A DNA stretch of 64,000 nt from Proteiniclasticum ruminis DSM 24773 (GCF_000701905.1 NZ_JNKC01000001.1:682001-746000); one strand, 5' to 3'; positions 17,209 through 26,611 are shown, counted from the stretch's first letter. The notes: generated from the sequence alone by a model not told the origin. Numbers and translations are program-made.

Positions 17209-17799
17209 ATGAAACTGAATGAAAAGATATTTTATCTTAGAAAAAAAGAAGGCTACTCTCAGGAAGCCCTGGCAGAAAAACTAGGGGTTTCCCGCCAGGC
17301 TGTGAGCAAATGGGAAAACGGAGATACGGATCCTGAAATCTCTAAACTGAAACTGATGGCGGATGTCTTTGGTGTCACCACAGACTGGCTTCTTTCTGAT
17401 AAAGGTATAGAGACGAAGAGCAGCACATCCTCCCATCCTCAGCCCGCTACTTCTTCCTCCATGCCCTCCTGGGTGGAGAACCTGCCGAGCATCATGGGAA
17501 AGATGATTAAGAGATACGGATGGATTGTTGGCGTTTATGTTGCCTTTTCCGGAGCGGCCATCGCAGGCTTGGGCTTTCTCGCACGGTTCCTGACAAAAAG
17601 GATGTTTGGACTTTTCGGATCTCCTGGTGATGATCTATTTGGTCAAGATCCCGTATTCATAGAATTTGCCACAAGAAATCCTGTGTCTGTCATGGGCTCT
17701 GTCTTCATTCTCATTGGCTCTGTTCTCTTTTTTTCCGGAATCCTCATCGCTGTAGCCTTAAAAAGGTATGCCCAGAGAGAGAATCAGGAAAAGCAGTAA
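17209..17799 (+). CDS. XRE-family regulator with C-terminal membrane segments
   Basis: 196 residues. An N-terminal Cro/XRE helix-turn-helix covers residues 1-66, with SQEALAEKLGVSRQAVSKWE as the recognition motif. A Ser/Pro-rich linker follows, then two hydrophobic segments (about residues 105-128 and 160-185) that anchor it in the membrane. AGAGGTGGAG precedes the ATG. Such membrane-tethered XRE proteins often control a nearby transporter or respond to envelope stress. The convergent MATE gene is the immediate neighbour and shares its terminator. The target is otherwise unknown. Confidence 0.85.
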   Translation: MKLNEKIFYLRKKEGYSQEALAEKLGVSRQAVSKWENGDTDPEISKLKLMADVFGVTTDWLLSDKGIETKSSTSSHPQPATSSSMPSWVENLPSIMGKMIKRYGWIVGVYVAFSGAAIAGLGFLARFLTKRMFGLFGSPGDDLFGQDPVFIEFATRNPVSVMGSVFILIGSVLFFSGILIAVALKRYAQRENQEKQ

Positions 17800-17850
17800 T
17801 CCTTAGGAAAGAACTCTCTAGAGCTGAACATTCACTATTTCTTACATGAA

Positions 17851-17896
17851 AAAGAGGAACCTTTTACACAATATACTTGTGTGAAGGCTCCTCTTT
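17851..17896. terminator. Shared terminator overlapping the MATE C-terminal codons
   Basis: AAAGAGGA-CC-ACACA pairs with TGTGT-GG-TCCTCTTT with two internal bulges. On the plus strand it ends the XRE transcript (CTCTTTCTTG tail). On the minus strand its right arm encodes the last residues and stop of the MATE transporter. Confidence 0.7.
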
Positions 17897-19213
17897 CTTG
17901 TTTTCAGAAAAGATGAGATACAGTCCCAAAAGAAGCGTAACGAACTCCACCAAAGGGATGGTGAGCCAGATTCCATTGATGCCTAAGACCGGCGTAAGCA
18001 GAAACAGTGCAAAGGGAATCAGCACAATACCGCGAAGCATGGATATCATAAAGGATATCCTGGCTTTTGCTTTGGAAGAGAAATAGGAGATGATCATGAT
18101 ATTGACGCCAGCGAAAAAGAAGGAGGTGAAATAAAGCGCCATCCCGTCTTTTGCGATGCTATAAAGCTCCAGATTGTTTTCCGGATTGAAGGCTCTGATG
18201 ATTTCTTCTGGAAAAGCCATAAAGAACAAATAGAGAACCACTCCCAGAAAGAAGGAGAAGAAAAGCCCCAGTCTTAAGGTATGCCTGATGTTCTCTTTGT
18301 TTCCCTGGCCATGATTATAACTCACAATAGGCTGGATCCCTTGCCCTGCTCCTGAAAACACAGCAATAAGAATCAGCGCAAGATTTGCTAAGATTCCATA
18401 AGCAGCAACCCCAGTTTCCCCCACATACTCCAGGATCACGAGATTAAAAAGAAGAATCACAAGGCCTGAGGAAAGCTCCGTGATAAAGGATGGCACTCCG
18501 ATGAAGAGTACTTTTTTCAACTCCCCTGGTCTCCATGGGAACCGGATGAGATGAAAGGTGTTCTCCTTTTTGATGAAGTAAGGAAGTAGCACCAGAATGC
18601 TGATGATGGGTGCAATACCTGTGGCCAGCGCCGCTCCTGCCATGCCCATGTTCAGAGGATAGATGAATATATAATCCAGAAGGATATTGGACAGGCTCCC
18701 TGCCATCATGGCGCTCATGGCAAGCTTTGGTCTTTTGTCGTTTCTCACCATACTCACCAGCATACTGCTGATCATAAAAATAGCGGAGAAGGGAAAGACC
18801 ATGGTGGTGTATCCTAAAGAGAGATCCAAAATCTTCCCTTCCGCCCCAAGAAGCTTCACGATTTCTTCAGGGAAGAGAACCCCCAGCGCAGTATAAAAAA
18901 GACCGATCGCGATGCCCACAAGAATCATCATGGTATACATCTCACTGCCCCGCTTCTGTCTTCCTTCTCCTTTGTAAATGGAAAACATGGTGCCAACCCC
19001 ATTGCCTAGAAGAAGGCTTGTGGCATAGATCACAGTGTATGCAGGTATCACAAGGTTTAATGATACCAGACCATCTTTTCCAATGCCGTTGGCAATGAAA
19101 AAGGTGTCTGCCAGGATAAAGGCAGAAAACCCAATCATACTGAGCACGTTAAGCGATACATATTTAAAAAAGGTTTCATAGAGCTTTTTCTTTTCTCTTT
19201 GCTCTTTACCCAT
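17864..19213 (-). CDS. MATE-family efflux transporter
   Basis: A 449-residue transporter with about 12 transmembrane segments arranged as two six-helix halves, typical of MATE (NorM/DinF) Na+- or H+-driven drug exporters. Characteristic stretches are GFSAFILADTFFIANGIGKDG in helix 1, LLGNGVGTMFSIYKGEG, and the second-half equivalent GAGQGIQPIVSYNHGQGN. TTTGGAGGA precedes the ATG. The last codons and stop fall inside a hairpin shared with the convergent XRE gene. The substrate is unknown. Confidence 0.9.
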   Translation of the reverse strand: MGKEQREKKKLYETFFKYVSLNVLSMIGFSAFILADTFFIANGIGKDGLVSLNLVIPAYTVIYATSLLLGNGVGTMFSIYKGEGRQKRGSEMYTMMILVGIAIGLFYTALGVLFPEEIVKLLGAEGKILDLSLGYTTMVFPFSAIFMISSMLVSMVRNDKRPKLAMSAMMAGSLSNILLDYIFIYPLNMGMAGAALATGIAPIISILVLLPYFIKKENTFHLIRFPWRPGELKKVLFIGVPSFITELSSGLVILLFNLVILEYVGETGVAAYGILANLALILIAVFSGAGQGIQPIVSYNHGQGNKENIRHTLRLGLFFSFFLGVVLYLFFMAFPEEIIRAFNPENNLELYSIAKDGMALYFTSFFFAGVNIMIISYFSSKAKARISFMISMLRGIVLIPFALFLLTPVLGINGIWLTIPLVEFVTLLLGLYLIFSENKKEEPSHKYIV

Positions 19214-19515
19214 AATTCCTCCAAAAAGAAGGCCATCTCAAGAAAGCCCATGCCGTAACAAGAACATTTTTTCCATCCTATCGTACCCAAAGTTCCCCTA
19301 CTGGTCAAACCCATGAAATTTCAAACTTTTTCAATGGGTCCGTGGCTGATTTGACAATCTGGTGATTTTAGATAAAAGCTTCTATGAGAGTGTGTGATTT
19401 TTCTTCCTTTTCACCTGTTTCTCATAGACTTACAGAAAATAAAAATTCTAGGAAAAAGAGAAGAGCTGTGTTACGATTTAGCAATGATAAATAACGTGAA
19501 CAGGATGGTACAGAT
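19214..19515. other. Divergent promoter region between MATE and DMT genes, with a hairpin
   Basis: 302 bases without a gene. A perfect 9-bp stem TCTATGAGA (19381-19389) / TCTCATAGA (19420-19428) with a 30-base loop lies about 90 bases before the DMT start, after a TTGACA at 19351-19356. It could be an untranslated-leader structure. I do not recognise a known riboswitch. Confidence 0.35.
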
Positions 19516-20406
19516 ATGTTTATAGGCGAAATCGCGGCACTTCTCACGGCGTTCTGCTGGGTGGGGTCTTCCGTCTCTTTTGAATATTCCGGTAAGAAGG
19601 TAGGATCTCTTGTGCTGAACCTCATGAGACTGGTCATTTCACTTCTGATCATTACGGTGATTAACTTTTTCATCACAGATGGATTTAGAAATCTCTCCGT
19701 CTCTCCCGAGGCATTCCAGGCACTTCTGATTTCAGGTCTTGTGGGCTTCGTCATCGGTGATATGTTCCTATTCCAGGCTTTTGTAGAGATTGGCGCCAGG
19801 ATCTCCATGCTCATCATGGCTCTGGCTCCGCCCATCACTGCGGTGCTCAGCTATTTTCTTCTGGATGAGACCTTGGGTCTTGTGCAGATCTTAGGTATGA
19901 TGCTGACTTTTCTTGGCATTGCCATTGTCATCATGGGCAAAGAAAAAGGTTCCCAGAAGATTGTGGTGAAGCATCCCTTAAAAGGCATCACCTTTGCGTT
20001 CCTTGGTGCTGTTGGGCAAGCACTGGGTCTTATCCTTTCCAAGGTGGGTGTCGCAGAGCTCAATCCTTTTGTGGCCACGGAGATCCGTATCTTTTCAGGA
20101 ATTCTTGGTTTTATTCTCATCATCACCGTTACGAAGAAGTGGCCAAACTTCTTCGCCGCCTTTAAGAATAAAACAGCCATGGTGGGCATCACCATCGGAT
20201 CCCTCTTTGGACCCGTGGTTGGTGTTTCCCTGTCTCTCATGGCCATCAAATACACTTCAACTGCCATTGCATCAACACTCATGGCCATTGTGCCTATTCT
20301 CATCATTCCAGTGACCATTTTCCTCTTTAAAGAGAAGGTGAAAACCAATGAGATTGTTGGAGCCATTGTGGGCGTCCTTGGTGTTGCTGTGATCTTTATG
20401 GGATAG
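19516..20406 (+). CDS. EamA/DMT-superfamily transporter
   Basis: A 296-residue protein with ten transmembrane segments in two EamA repeats (about residues 1-140 and 152-296). The pattern is typical of drug/metabolite transporters: GEIAALLTAFCWVGSSVSFEY at the start and LDETLGLVQILGMMLTFLGI / FKEKVKTNEIVGAIVGVLGV closing each half. It probably exports a small metabolite or amino acid; the substrate is unknown. The ribosome site is weak (AGGATGG). A hairpin precedes the gene and a strong bidirectional terminator follows it. Confidence 0.88.
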   Translation: MFIGEIAALLTAFCWVGSSVSFEYSGKKVGSLVLNLMRLVISLLIITVINFFITDGFRNLSVSPEAFQALLISGLVGFVIGDMFLFQAFVEIGARISMLIMALAPPITAVLSYFLLDETLGLVQILGMMLTFLGIAIVIMGKEKGSQKIVVKHPLKGITFAFLGAVGQALGLILSKVGVAELNPFVATEIRIFSGILGFILIITVTKKWPNFFAAFKNKTAMVGITIGSLFGPVVGVSLSLMAIKYTSTAIASTLMAIVPILIIPVTIFLFKEKVKTNEIVGAIVGVLGVAVIFMG

Positions 20407-20423
20407 CATCTGATGAATAAATT

Positions 20424-20466
20424 AAAGAGGAGATTTCTCACTATGCTGTGGGAATCTCCTCTTTTT
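20424..20466. terminator. Bidirectional terminator
   Basis: AAAGAGGAGATT pairs with AATCTCCTCTTT (one extra pair each side) around a 19-base loop, with A and T tails. It serves the convergent DMT and DUF1232 genes. Confidence 0.85.
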
Positions 20467-20468
20467 AC

Positions 20469-20894
20469 TTACTCTTCTGTTTCTTCTGCTGTATTCATCT
20501 TCTCGTCAATTTTGCTTAAATCCGATTCATCGTAACTGCCAAACCAAACCATCAGCCTCTCCCTGGCTTTCTTTTTTGTATCCTCATTGATGTAGAACGC
20601 AACCATCACAAGTGCCGCCATGAGTGCAGTTAAGTCATCTGTATACCCCGCTACTGGGATGAAATCCGGAATCAGATCCACCGGGAAGATGAAGTAGCCT
20701 AAGGCTCCGATGATAACGGACTTCGCCTTCATTGGGGTTTCGGGTTGCTGCAATGTGTAGTATAGAAGCAGTGCCAGATAGATGACTTTGATGCCTGCTT
20801 TCTTTGCAAATTTCATAATTTTATCAAACAGCTTCTCTTCGGAATAGGCTTCCGTATACTTCTTCTCTTCCAGTTCTTTTTCATCAAAATCCAT
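20469..20894 (-). CDS. YkvA/DUF1232 membrane-associated protein
   Basis: 141 residues. The DUF1232 core is visible at residues 55-110: ALGYFIFPVDLIPDFIPVAGYTDDLTAL, which contains the conserved PxDLIPDxxPxxGxxDD pattern. The family is small, probably membrane-associated through this amphipathic hairpin, and of unknown function. The termini are charged. GGAGC precedes the ATG. It is probably monocistronic. Confidence 0.85.
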   Translation of the reverse strand: MDFDEKELEEKKYTEAYSEEKLFDKIMKFAKKAGIKVIYLALLLYYTLQQPETPMKAKSVIIGALGYFIFPVDLIPDFIPVAGYTDDLTALMAALVMVAFYINEDTKKKARERLMVWFGSYDESDLSKIDEKMNTAEETEE

Positions 20895-20980
20895 GGGTTC
20901 CGCTCCTTTTCATCTCTTGTTTTTGATTGATTATCAGAGTATATCATAAGTCAGCAGTATGAATGAAGCCCCTTCTTTAC

Positions 20981-21286
20981 TTAATACTCAGAGGCAAACA
21001 TCATCGTCGAATAATCTCCATCATCAATGACATAGATTTTTTCATCCTGATGAATGGAAGGATGATCTACTTTTACTGTATAAGATACTGAGTAGTCCGG
21101 GTTCTCTTGCTGATGGGTTAGCTTAAGGTCTTCTTCCTTCATCTCCAGCTTGAACACCTGGAGATAGTCTTTTTCCACATCTAGACCGTCAATGAGATCC
21201 CATAATAAAATCTGTAGATCTGGTCTCAAAAACGTCTGAATGCCTTTGGTCATGTAGCGGTTTCCACTGAACATTTTTCTATCCAT
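20981..21286 (-). CDS. DUF960-family small protein
   Basis: 101 residues, soluble. It has the DUF960 pattern: an N-terminal MTKGIQTFLRPDLQILLWDLID followed by DYLQVFKLEM and a hydrophilic beta-rich tail. The family is known from staphylococci and other Firmicutes and has no assigned function. AGAGGTG lies upstream of the ATG. It sits between the DUF1232 gene and the 3' end of the helicase and has no obvious operon partner. Confidence 0.75.
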   Translation of the reverse strand: MDRKMFSGNRYMTKGIQTFLRPDLQILLWDLIDGLDVEKDYLQVFKLEMKEEDLKLTHQQENPDYSVSYTVKVDHPSIHQDEKIYVIDDGDYSTMMFASEY

Positions 21287-21350
21287 AATACACCTCTTTG
21301 TTTTGATAAGAGTATTATGGAATTTGAAAAAATTCTTAATCGCTTCACAG

Positions 21351-24281
21351 CTAATCTGCTATCTTTTCTTGCGTGATATAATCATACAAATCATCTCTAA
21401 CCGGAACATCAAGCTTATATCTTATTTTAACGACATTCACATTCGTACCTGGCATCTTTGCTTGGACCGGACTTCCAACCGCATCAATCTTACCAAGGAA
21501 GTAAAACTCCTTCGATGTTTTATCTGTTTTATCCTTACGGACAAACAGTAAAATTTCAACACCTAACTCTTTAGCAGAATATATGGTTTGAACATCATCA
21601 GACTGTACTGTACGCCCTGATTTACTAAAGGCTAAGAACTCTGAAGGTGAGAAAAACTCATCATGATACTGTATTGTCTCACTAATATCATCGTCCTTGT
21701 GATAATTGATAAACACGGGGAGAGTCTTTGTCTCTTTATCAAACTTATAGCCACCAATATTTAGAGGAACCTCGTTTTTACTCCAATCTAAAAGCCTACA
21801 TACATCTTCATAAGTATACTTTTCATTGAGCACAAAATTCGTTTCTCGATAATGATTACTGTATCTCTCTTCATACTTTCTAAGTCCAATATTTAGAAGT
21901 TCTGTGACCATTTGTTGAAATACAGAGTTCTGTAAACAACGAAGAAACGCACTTGATCTTTTATACCCTTGTCCTTCTTTCTCAATGAAGATTGCTTTAG
22001 CAAAGGTGTTTTTTGATGAACCTGTAGCAAAATTTTGCGTCATTTGGTTTATTAAATTGATTCTTGTATTCTTATTTACTTCGATTCTATACTTTTCAAA
22101 TAACAAATCATCGAGTATATCAAGAACTGCAGAATCTTCGTTCAGTAGTAGTTTAATGAACTCTAACTCATGTGGTCGCTTTCCATTTGCGTACTTGAGA
22201 GAAATAAATTCAATAAATTTTTCTTCTTCAGAAGTAAGTACAATCTGATAGTCTTTCTCGTATTTACGAAGAAAGTTATGATATGAACCCGTCCTTGCAA
22301 AGATTCTTTCAATATCAATGACATTATATTTAATAAACTCAGTCAGTAACGGAATTCTACCCAATCTATTCTTTAAATCCTGATAAGATTCTTTAATAAT
22401 CTTCAGATCATTAAAATCTGCGTGATCAATAGATTTATAGATTCTCTCCCGTGTTATTTTGTCAAAATTTATCGTAGAACAGCCATAGATGATTCTGTTG
22501 CTTTCAGCAACATATCTACGAATATTATCTTTATTGTAAGACTGGTCTCCAGACAAGGCGATGGGGATTAAATAGTTGTTATCGTAGTTTCCAATAAAAT
22601 CCAATACAACAACATATTCCTTTCCGTAAACCTTTCTTAGGCCTCTTCCCAGCTGCTGAACAAATATGATAGCAGACTTCGTTGGTCTTAACATCACAAC
22701 TTGGTTAATTTCTGGTATATCCACACCCTCATTAAAAATATCCACTGTAAAGATATAGTCCAAGGCACCTTCATTCTCAACTTGTCCTAACCTCTGAACG
22801 GCTTCAGCTCTTTCTTCTTGAGAACTTTCACCGCTTAAAGCAACTGTTCTATATCCAATATCATTAAATTTTCGCGATAGATTCTGAGCTTCTTCATTTC
22901 TACTACAAAACACAAGCCCTTTTACACGACTTCCAGAATACCCATAAAACTCAACCTTCTCTTTTATATATTGAACTCTAGCATCTGAAACCAAATGATT
23001 AAACTGTGTCTGATCATCAATGATTTTTCCTTCGACCGTTAATTCTGTAATGCCAAAATAATGAAATGGACATATGAGATCTTCTTTCATGGCATCATTC
23101 AGTCGAATCTCATAGGCGATATTATGATCAAATAGTTCAAATATATCGAATCCATCTGTTCTTTCAGGAGTCGCGGACATACCGAGTAGAAATTTCGGCT
23201 GAAAATAATCAATAATCGTTTTATATGATTTGGCCCCTGCACGATGGACTTCATCAATAACAATATACTCAAAGTCATCAGGCGAGAACTGCCTATAAAT
23301 ATGCTCTTTTGAGAGTGTCTGGATTGTTGTAAAAATATAATCCGCTTGAAAATCCTTATGATTTCCACTTAATATCGACATTGTTTTTTCAAAGCCTATA
23401 ACTTTTCTGAAACTCTTCAATGCTTCTTTAGCGATTTGCTCCCGATGAACTACAAATAGAAATCTCTTTGGATTAAATTTTTTAACATCGAATGCTGACA
23501 AATAGGTTTTTCCTGTACCTGTAGCTGAAATGATTAATGTTTTTTCATGCTGTCTATTTCTTGTTGCTTCCAGTTCTTGCAATGCATTAACCTGCATTTT
23601 ATTTGGTTTAATCGCATTGAGGTACAGTAGTTTACCGGATAGATGATCTTCTATGGTTTTTTCTGCAGTACTATTAATACTTCTTTGAAGTTCATATATT
23701 TTTGAATACGCATCAATCCAATTGATATCTACGATTGTAGCGTGAGCAAACATACTATTGAACTCTTCAATTGTGTTTGAGACGATAGCTCCTTCTTTTG
23801 ATGAAGATACTTTTAAGTTCCACTCTTTGTTCTCACATAACGCACTTTGGGTCATATTGCTACTACCAACTATTATGGAGTATTCCTCACCTTTTTGAAA
23901 AATATATGCCTTTGTATGCATTTTAGCTGCTTCTTGAGTAACAATTCTTAGCTCAATATTCTTTAATTCTAAGAGTTTTTTTAAGGCTTTTGGAGATGAG
24001 AAATTCTGATATTGAGAAGCAATAATTTTTCCGCGTATCCCTTTTTCTTCCAATTCCTTAAGTGTATTTAGTAGGACCGTAACGCCACTTTCTGTGATAA
24101 ATGCTACTGAAAAATAGAACGCATCACAATGAGAGAGTTCATGAATGATACTAGTAAGTACCTTTTCTCCTCTCTCAGGATCATTAATGATCAGTCGTGG
24201 TTTATATGATTCCAGTGCAGTCTCTGTTCTATCCAGAAAACCGTGGACTAAGCCCTTACTCAATTCACTATTTGCTATCAT
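21351..24281 (-). CDS. PLD-nuclease / SF2 helicase / DUF3427 fusion protein, candidate defence effector
   Basis: 976 residues. Residues 30-185 form a phospholipase-D-type nuclease domain with one HKD-like site (His122, Lys124, Ser140, Asn142). Residues about 225-560 are an SF2 (ResIII-type) helicase core with Walker A SATGTGKT (252-259), DEVH (343-346), SATPERTDG and motif VI QQLGRGLRK. The C-terminal 300 residues are DUF3427. Such proteins are commonly paired with a MutT-type NUDIX gene. Here the helicase ATG directly abuts the stop of a NUDIX 3' remnant (TAAATG), the relic of a coupled operon HNH-NUDIX-helicase now split by an insertion. The AT-rich composition contrasts with flanking genes. 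An antiphage or DNA-repair role is inferred. Confidence 0.88.
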   Translation of the reverse strand: MIANSELSKGLVHGFLDRTETALESYKPRLIINDPERGEKVLTSIIHELSHCDAFYFSVAFITESGVTVLLNTLKELEEKGIRGKIIASQYQNFSSPKALKKLLELKNIELRIVTQEAAKMHTKAYIFQKGEEYSIIVGSSNMTQSALCENKEWNLKVSSSKEGAIVSNTIEEFNSMFAHATIVDINWIDAYSKIYELQRSINSTAEKTIEDHLSGKLLYLNAIKPNKMQVNALQELEATRNRQHEKTLIISATGTGKTYLSAFDVKKFNPKRFLFVVHREQIAKEALKSFRKVIGFEKTMSILSGNHKDFQADYIFTTIQTLSKEHIYRQFSPDDFEYIVIDEVHRAGAKSYKTIIDYFQPKFLLGMSATPERTDGFDIFELFDHNIAYEIRLNDAMKEDLICPFHYFGITELTVEGKIIDDQTQFNHLVSDARVQYIKEKVEFYGYSGSRVKGLVFCSRNEEAQNLSRKFNDIGYRTVALSGESSQEERAEAVQRLGQVENEGALDYIFTVDIFNEGVDIPEINQVVMLRPTKSAIIFVQQLGRGLRKVYGKEYVVVLDFIGNYDNNYLIPIALSGDQSYNKDNIRRYVAESNRIIYGCSTINFDKITRERIYKSIDHADFNDLKIIKESYQDLKNRLGRIPLLTEFIKYNVIDIERIFARTGSYHNFLRKYEKDYQIVLTSEEEKFIEFISLKYANGKRPHELEFIKLLLNEDSAVLDILDDLLFEKYRIEVNKNTRINLINQMTQNFATGSSKNTFAKAIFIEKEGQGYKRSSAFLRCLQNSVFQQMVTELLNIGLRKYEERYSNHYRETNFVLNEKYTYEDVCRLLDWSKNEVPLNIGGYKFDKETKTLPVFINYHKDDDISETIQYHDEFFSPSEFLAFSKSGRTVQSDDVQTIYSAKELGVEILLFVRKDKTDKTSKEFYFLGKIDAVGSPVQAKMPGTNVNVVKIRYKLDVPVRDDLYDYITQEKIAD

Positions 24282-24336
24282 TTAAATCTCCCTCATTAAT
24301 TTCTCCACTATAGGAACATCTGCCGGTGTCCATTCG
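24199..24336. repeat. Left copy of the 138-bp direct repeat flanking the dicarboxylate module
   Basis: Near-identical to 28919-29056. The central 92 bases (24237-24328) match exactly, and the few mismatches are near the ends. The repeat consists of the first 28 codons of the helicase plus the last codons of a NUDIX gene. Confidence 0.95.
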
Positions 24337-24347
24337 TGTTCCTTAGT
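24282..24347 (-). pseudogene. 3' remnant of a NUDIX gene
   Basis: The minus-strand frame ends EWTPADVPIVEKLMREI-stop immediately before the helicase ATG. This is almost the same C-terminus as the intact NUDIX protein at 29002 (DWAPADVPIVEKL). It is closed by an upstream TAG after a few residues, so only the tail survives. It differs from the intact copy (Thr for Ala, Glu for Asp), so the two come from diverged loci. Confidence 0.85.
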
Positions 24348-24649
24348 CTATCTCATGTTAACTATTTGAAGCCCATATATTCATTTATTGCAATACTAAT
24401 TTATTTTACATGAGCAATATAGTTCTGCACGATGATCTAAAAGTCTCGGTAAGTATGATCAACTATTAGATTCTAGTCATCTCATGAATAGTATAACAAA
24501 TATTTGCTCCTTAGTATAAATCCTGTAGAGGTGTACATCTCTTCTTTTTATGATATTCATTATAAGTAGCTGGCATTAAACGCATTACTCATAAAATTGA
24601 TACACTTTCTAGGCACTATGTGAATTCATTCTAAATACTAGTTCACACA
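24348..24649. other. AT-rich non-coding segment at the left end of the insertion
   Basis: About 300 bases between the repeat and the LysR stop. I found no gene, terminal inverted repeat or transposase remnant. Confidence 0.5.
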
Positions 24650-25588
24650 CTATATGAAATCACTCATGATGGACAGTACCGTTTCCATTGCTAATGACAC
24701 GTACTTATCCTTCTTCATGATCAACTTGAAATTTCTCGCCATCAACTCATGCTCTAATTTTATATAGTAGAGTTTATCTTCATCATCTATTTTCTTAATC
24801 AAATGATTCGTGGTCAGTGTTGTTCCGATTCCACACATACAATTATAGTGAGCTGTAGTAAGTTGATCGAGGTTTAACTCTATTTTGGGTCTAAAACCCT
24901 CTAATTCAAAAATCATCATAGCTCTAGAATATAAGTTGTTACCATTACGAAGGGTAATGAACGGAAGATTTTTTAGTATATCCAATGTTGAGACTGATTT
25001 TATAAATCGGTATTCATTATTTACGATTTCATCTCGTGTAATGAGAAAATCAGATATAGCTTCATAACTGATGAATTTTCTAGGTATTGCAAAAAATAAG
25101 TAATCTGTGATTCCTGGATAAAATGAATACTTAGTAATATCTAGATCTTTAACACTATACATAACATCAATTTCATTTTTATCTAGTGCTTCCATTAATG
25201 AGACTGAACTTGCTTCTATTATCTCAATATTAATATCTGGAAAAGATTCTTTAATCTTCACAATCATGTTCGGAATAATGAAAGCAGTAAAATATTGAGT
25301 TCCTCCAATTCTTAGATTTCTAATCCCCTTATTCATAGTGTCATTAATTTCTGCTTTTGTATTTATTTCAAGGTTTTTTATTTCTTCTATGTGTCTATAT
25401 ATTATTTCTCCAACGGATGTTAGTGCAATAGGTTTACTGCTTCTTATAAAAATAGGATGTCCTATTTCATCTTCGAACTTTTTAATAGCTATACTCAGCG
25501 CAGGTTGACTTATATGTAAAAATTGAGCTGCCCGTGTAAAAGATCCCGCTTTATAAACTTCTTCGATGTATTCATAAACCACTTCCAT
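24650..25588 (-). CDS. LysR-type regulator of the dicarboxylate module
   Basis: 312 residues. An N-terminal LysR HTH (residues 1-62, with FTRAAQFLHISQPALSIAIKKFE) is followed by a two-lobed effector-binding domain (about 90-300). GGGAGAAG precedes the ATG. It is divergent from the fumarate hydratase alpha gene across 177 bases holding a GTTATAA-N7-TTATAAC palindrome with a T-N11-A-like geometry. It most likely activates the hydratase-symporter operon in response to a dicarboxylate. Transcription continues towards the helicase gene, whose original promoter has been displaced. Confidence 0.9.
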   Translation of the reverse strand: MEVVYEYIEEVYKAGSFTRAAQFLHISQPALSIAIKKFEDEIGHPIFIRSSKPIALTSVGEIIYRHIEEIKNLEINTKAEINDTMNKGIRNLRIGGTQYFTAFIIPNMIVKIKESFPDINIEIIEASSVSLMEALDKNEIDVMYSVKDLDITKYSFYPGITDYLFFAIPRKFISYEAISDFLITRDEIVNNEYRFIKSVSTLDILKNLPFITLRNGNNLYSRAMMIFELEGFRPKIELNLDQLTTAHYNCMCGIGTTLTTNHLIKKIDDEDKLYYIKLEHELMARNFKLIMKKDKYVSLAMETVLSIMSDFI

Positions 25589-25630
25589 AATCTTCTCCCT
25601 GTGTTAATATTATCAATTTTTTGACTTATT

Positions 25631-25683
25631 GTTATAAGTTTAATTTATAACCTTATTAAAATCAAATATTTTACTTTTATAAC
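25631..25683. promoter_or_regulatory. Candidate LysR operator
   Basis: GTTATAA-N7-TTATAAC (25631-25651) plus a further TTATAAC half-site at 25677-25683, in the divergent promoter region between the LysR gene and the hydratase operon. This is typical spacing for recognition and activation half-sites of a LysR regulator. Confidence 0.5.
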
Positions 25684-25765
25684 TTAAACGTTTACTCTTA
25701 AATAAATCAATAAGCCCTAAATAAATATATGACTTAGTCACCAGAATACATTTTAGGAGGTAAAT

Positions 25766-26611
25766 ATGTTACGAACAATTAACACCGAAGATCTTATTCC
25801 GATTATTGCTAATCTATGTAAGGACGCTTGTTATCATTTAAATGATAACGTGATGAATGCACTTGAAAATGCCTATGAAAAGGAAGAATCTCCTTATGGC
25901 AAAGAAACACTTTTACTTTTACTGGATAATGCAAAACTTGCTTCGAAAGAAGAAATGCCTGTCTGTCATGATACGGGTATGGCTGTTGTCATGATGGAAA
26001 TTGGAGAGCAAATCTCGTGGACAGGAAAGCCGCTTGAAGAAGCTGTTAATGATGGAGTTAGAAAGGGATACACTGAAGGGTACCTAAGAAAGTCTGTATA
26101 TTTAGATCCATTGAATAGAGTAAACTCAAATGATAATACCCCCTGTGTATTACATACTGATATTGTTCCAGGAGATAAAGTCAAAATTACCGTAATGCCT
26201 AAAGGTGGTGGCAGTGAAAATATGGGTACATTCAAAAACTTAGTACCAGCTGACGGATATGAAGGTGTAAAGAAGTTTATACTTGAATCTGTTTTCAACG
26301 CAGGAGGAAAGGCTTGCCCCCCTATTGTTGTTGGAGTTGGAATTGGTGGAACCATGGATAAAACTACTCTGATTGCTAAACAAGCATTACTAAGACCTAT
26401 TGGAGTCCACAATAAAAACCCATTTTATGAAAACCTTGAGAAAGAGCTTTTAGATGAAATAAATAAATCCGGAATCGGACCACTTGGTATGGGTGGAAGG
26501 ATGACAGCATTAGACGTACACATCGAATATTATCCTTGCCATATCACTTCTTTACCTGTCGCAGTAAACCTTCAGTGTCACTCAGTAAGACAAGCTTCAG
26601 CTGAACTATAA
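25766..26611 (+). CDS. Class I fumarate hydratase (or L-tartrate dehydratase), alpha subunit
   Basis: A 281-residue subunit carrying the [4Fe-4S] cluster of the oxygen-sensitive two-subunit hydro-lyases. Cluster and active-site marks are EMPVCHDTGMAV, GGGSENMGTFKNL, GKACPPIVVGVGIGGTMDK and a late Cys in LQCHSVRQA. It reversibly hydrates fumarate to malate, or dehydrates tartrate; the families are hard to separate by eye. The length suits the clostridial fumarate hydratase group. TTAGGAGGT precedes the ATG. It is first in a three-gene operon with the beta subunit and a dicarboxylate carrier. Confidence 0.9.
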   Translation: MLRTINTEDLIPIIANLCKDACYHLNDNVMNALENAYEKEESPYGKETLLLLLDNAKLASKEEMPVCHDTGMAVVMMEIGEQISWTGKPLEEAVNDGVRKGYTEGYLRKSVYLDPLNRVNSNDNTPCVLHTDIVPGDKVKITVMPKGGGSENMGTFKNLVPADGYEGVKKFILESVFNAGGKACPPIVVGVGIGGTMDKTTLIAKQALLRPIGVHNKNPFYENLEKELLDEINKSGIGPLGMGGRMTALDVHIEYYPCHITSLPVAVNLQCHSVRQASAEL

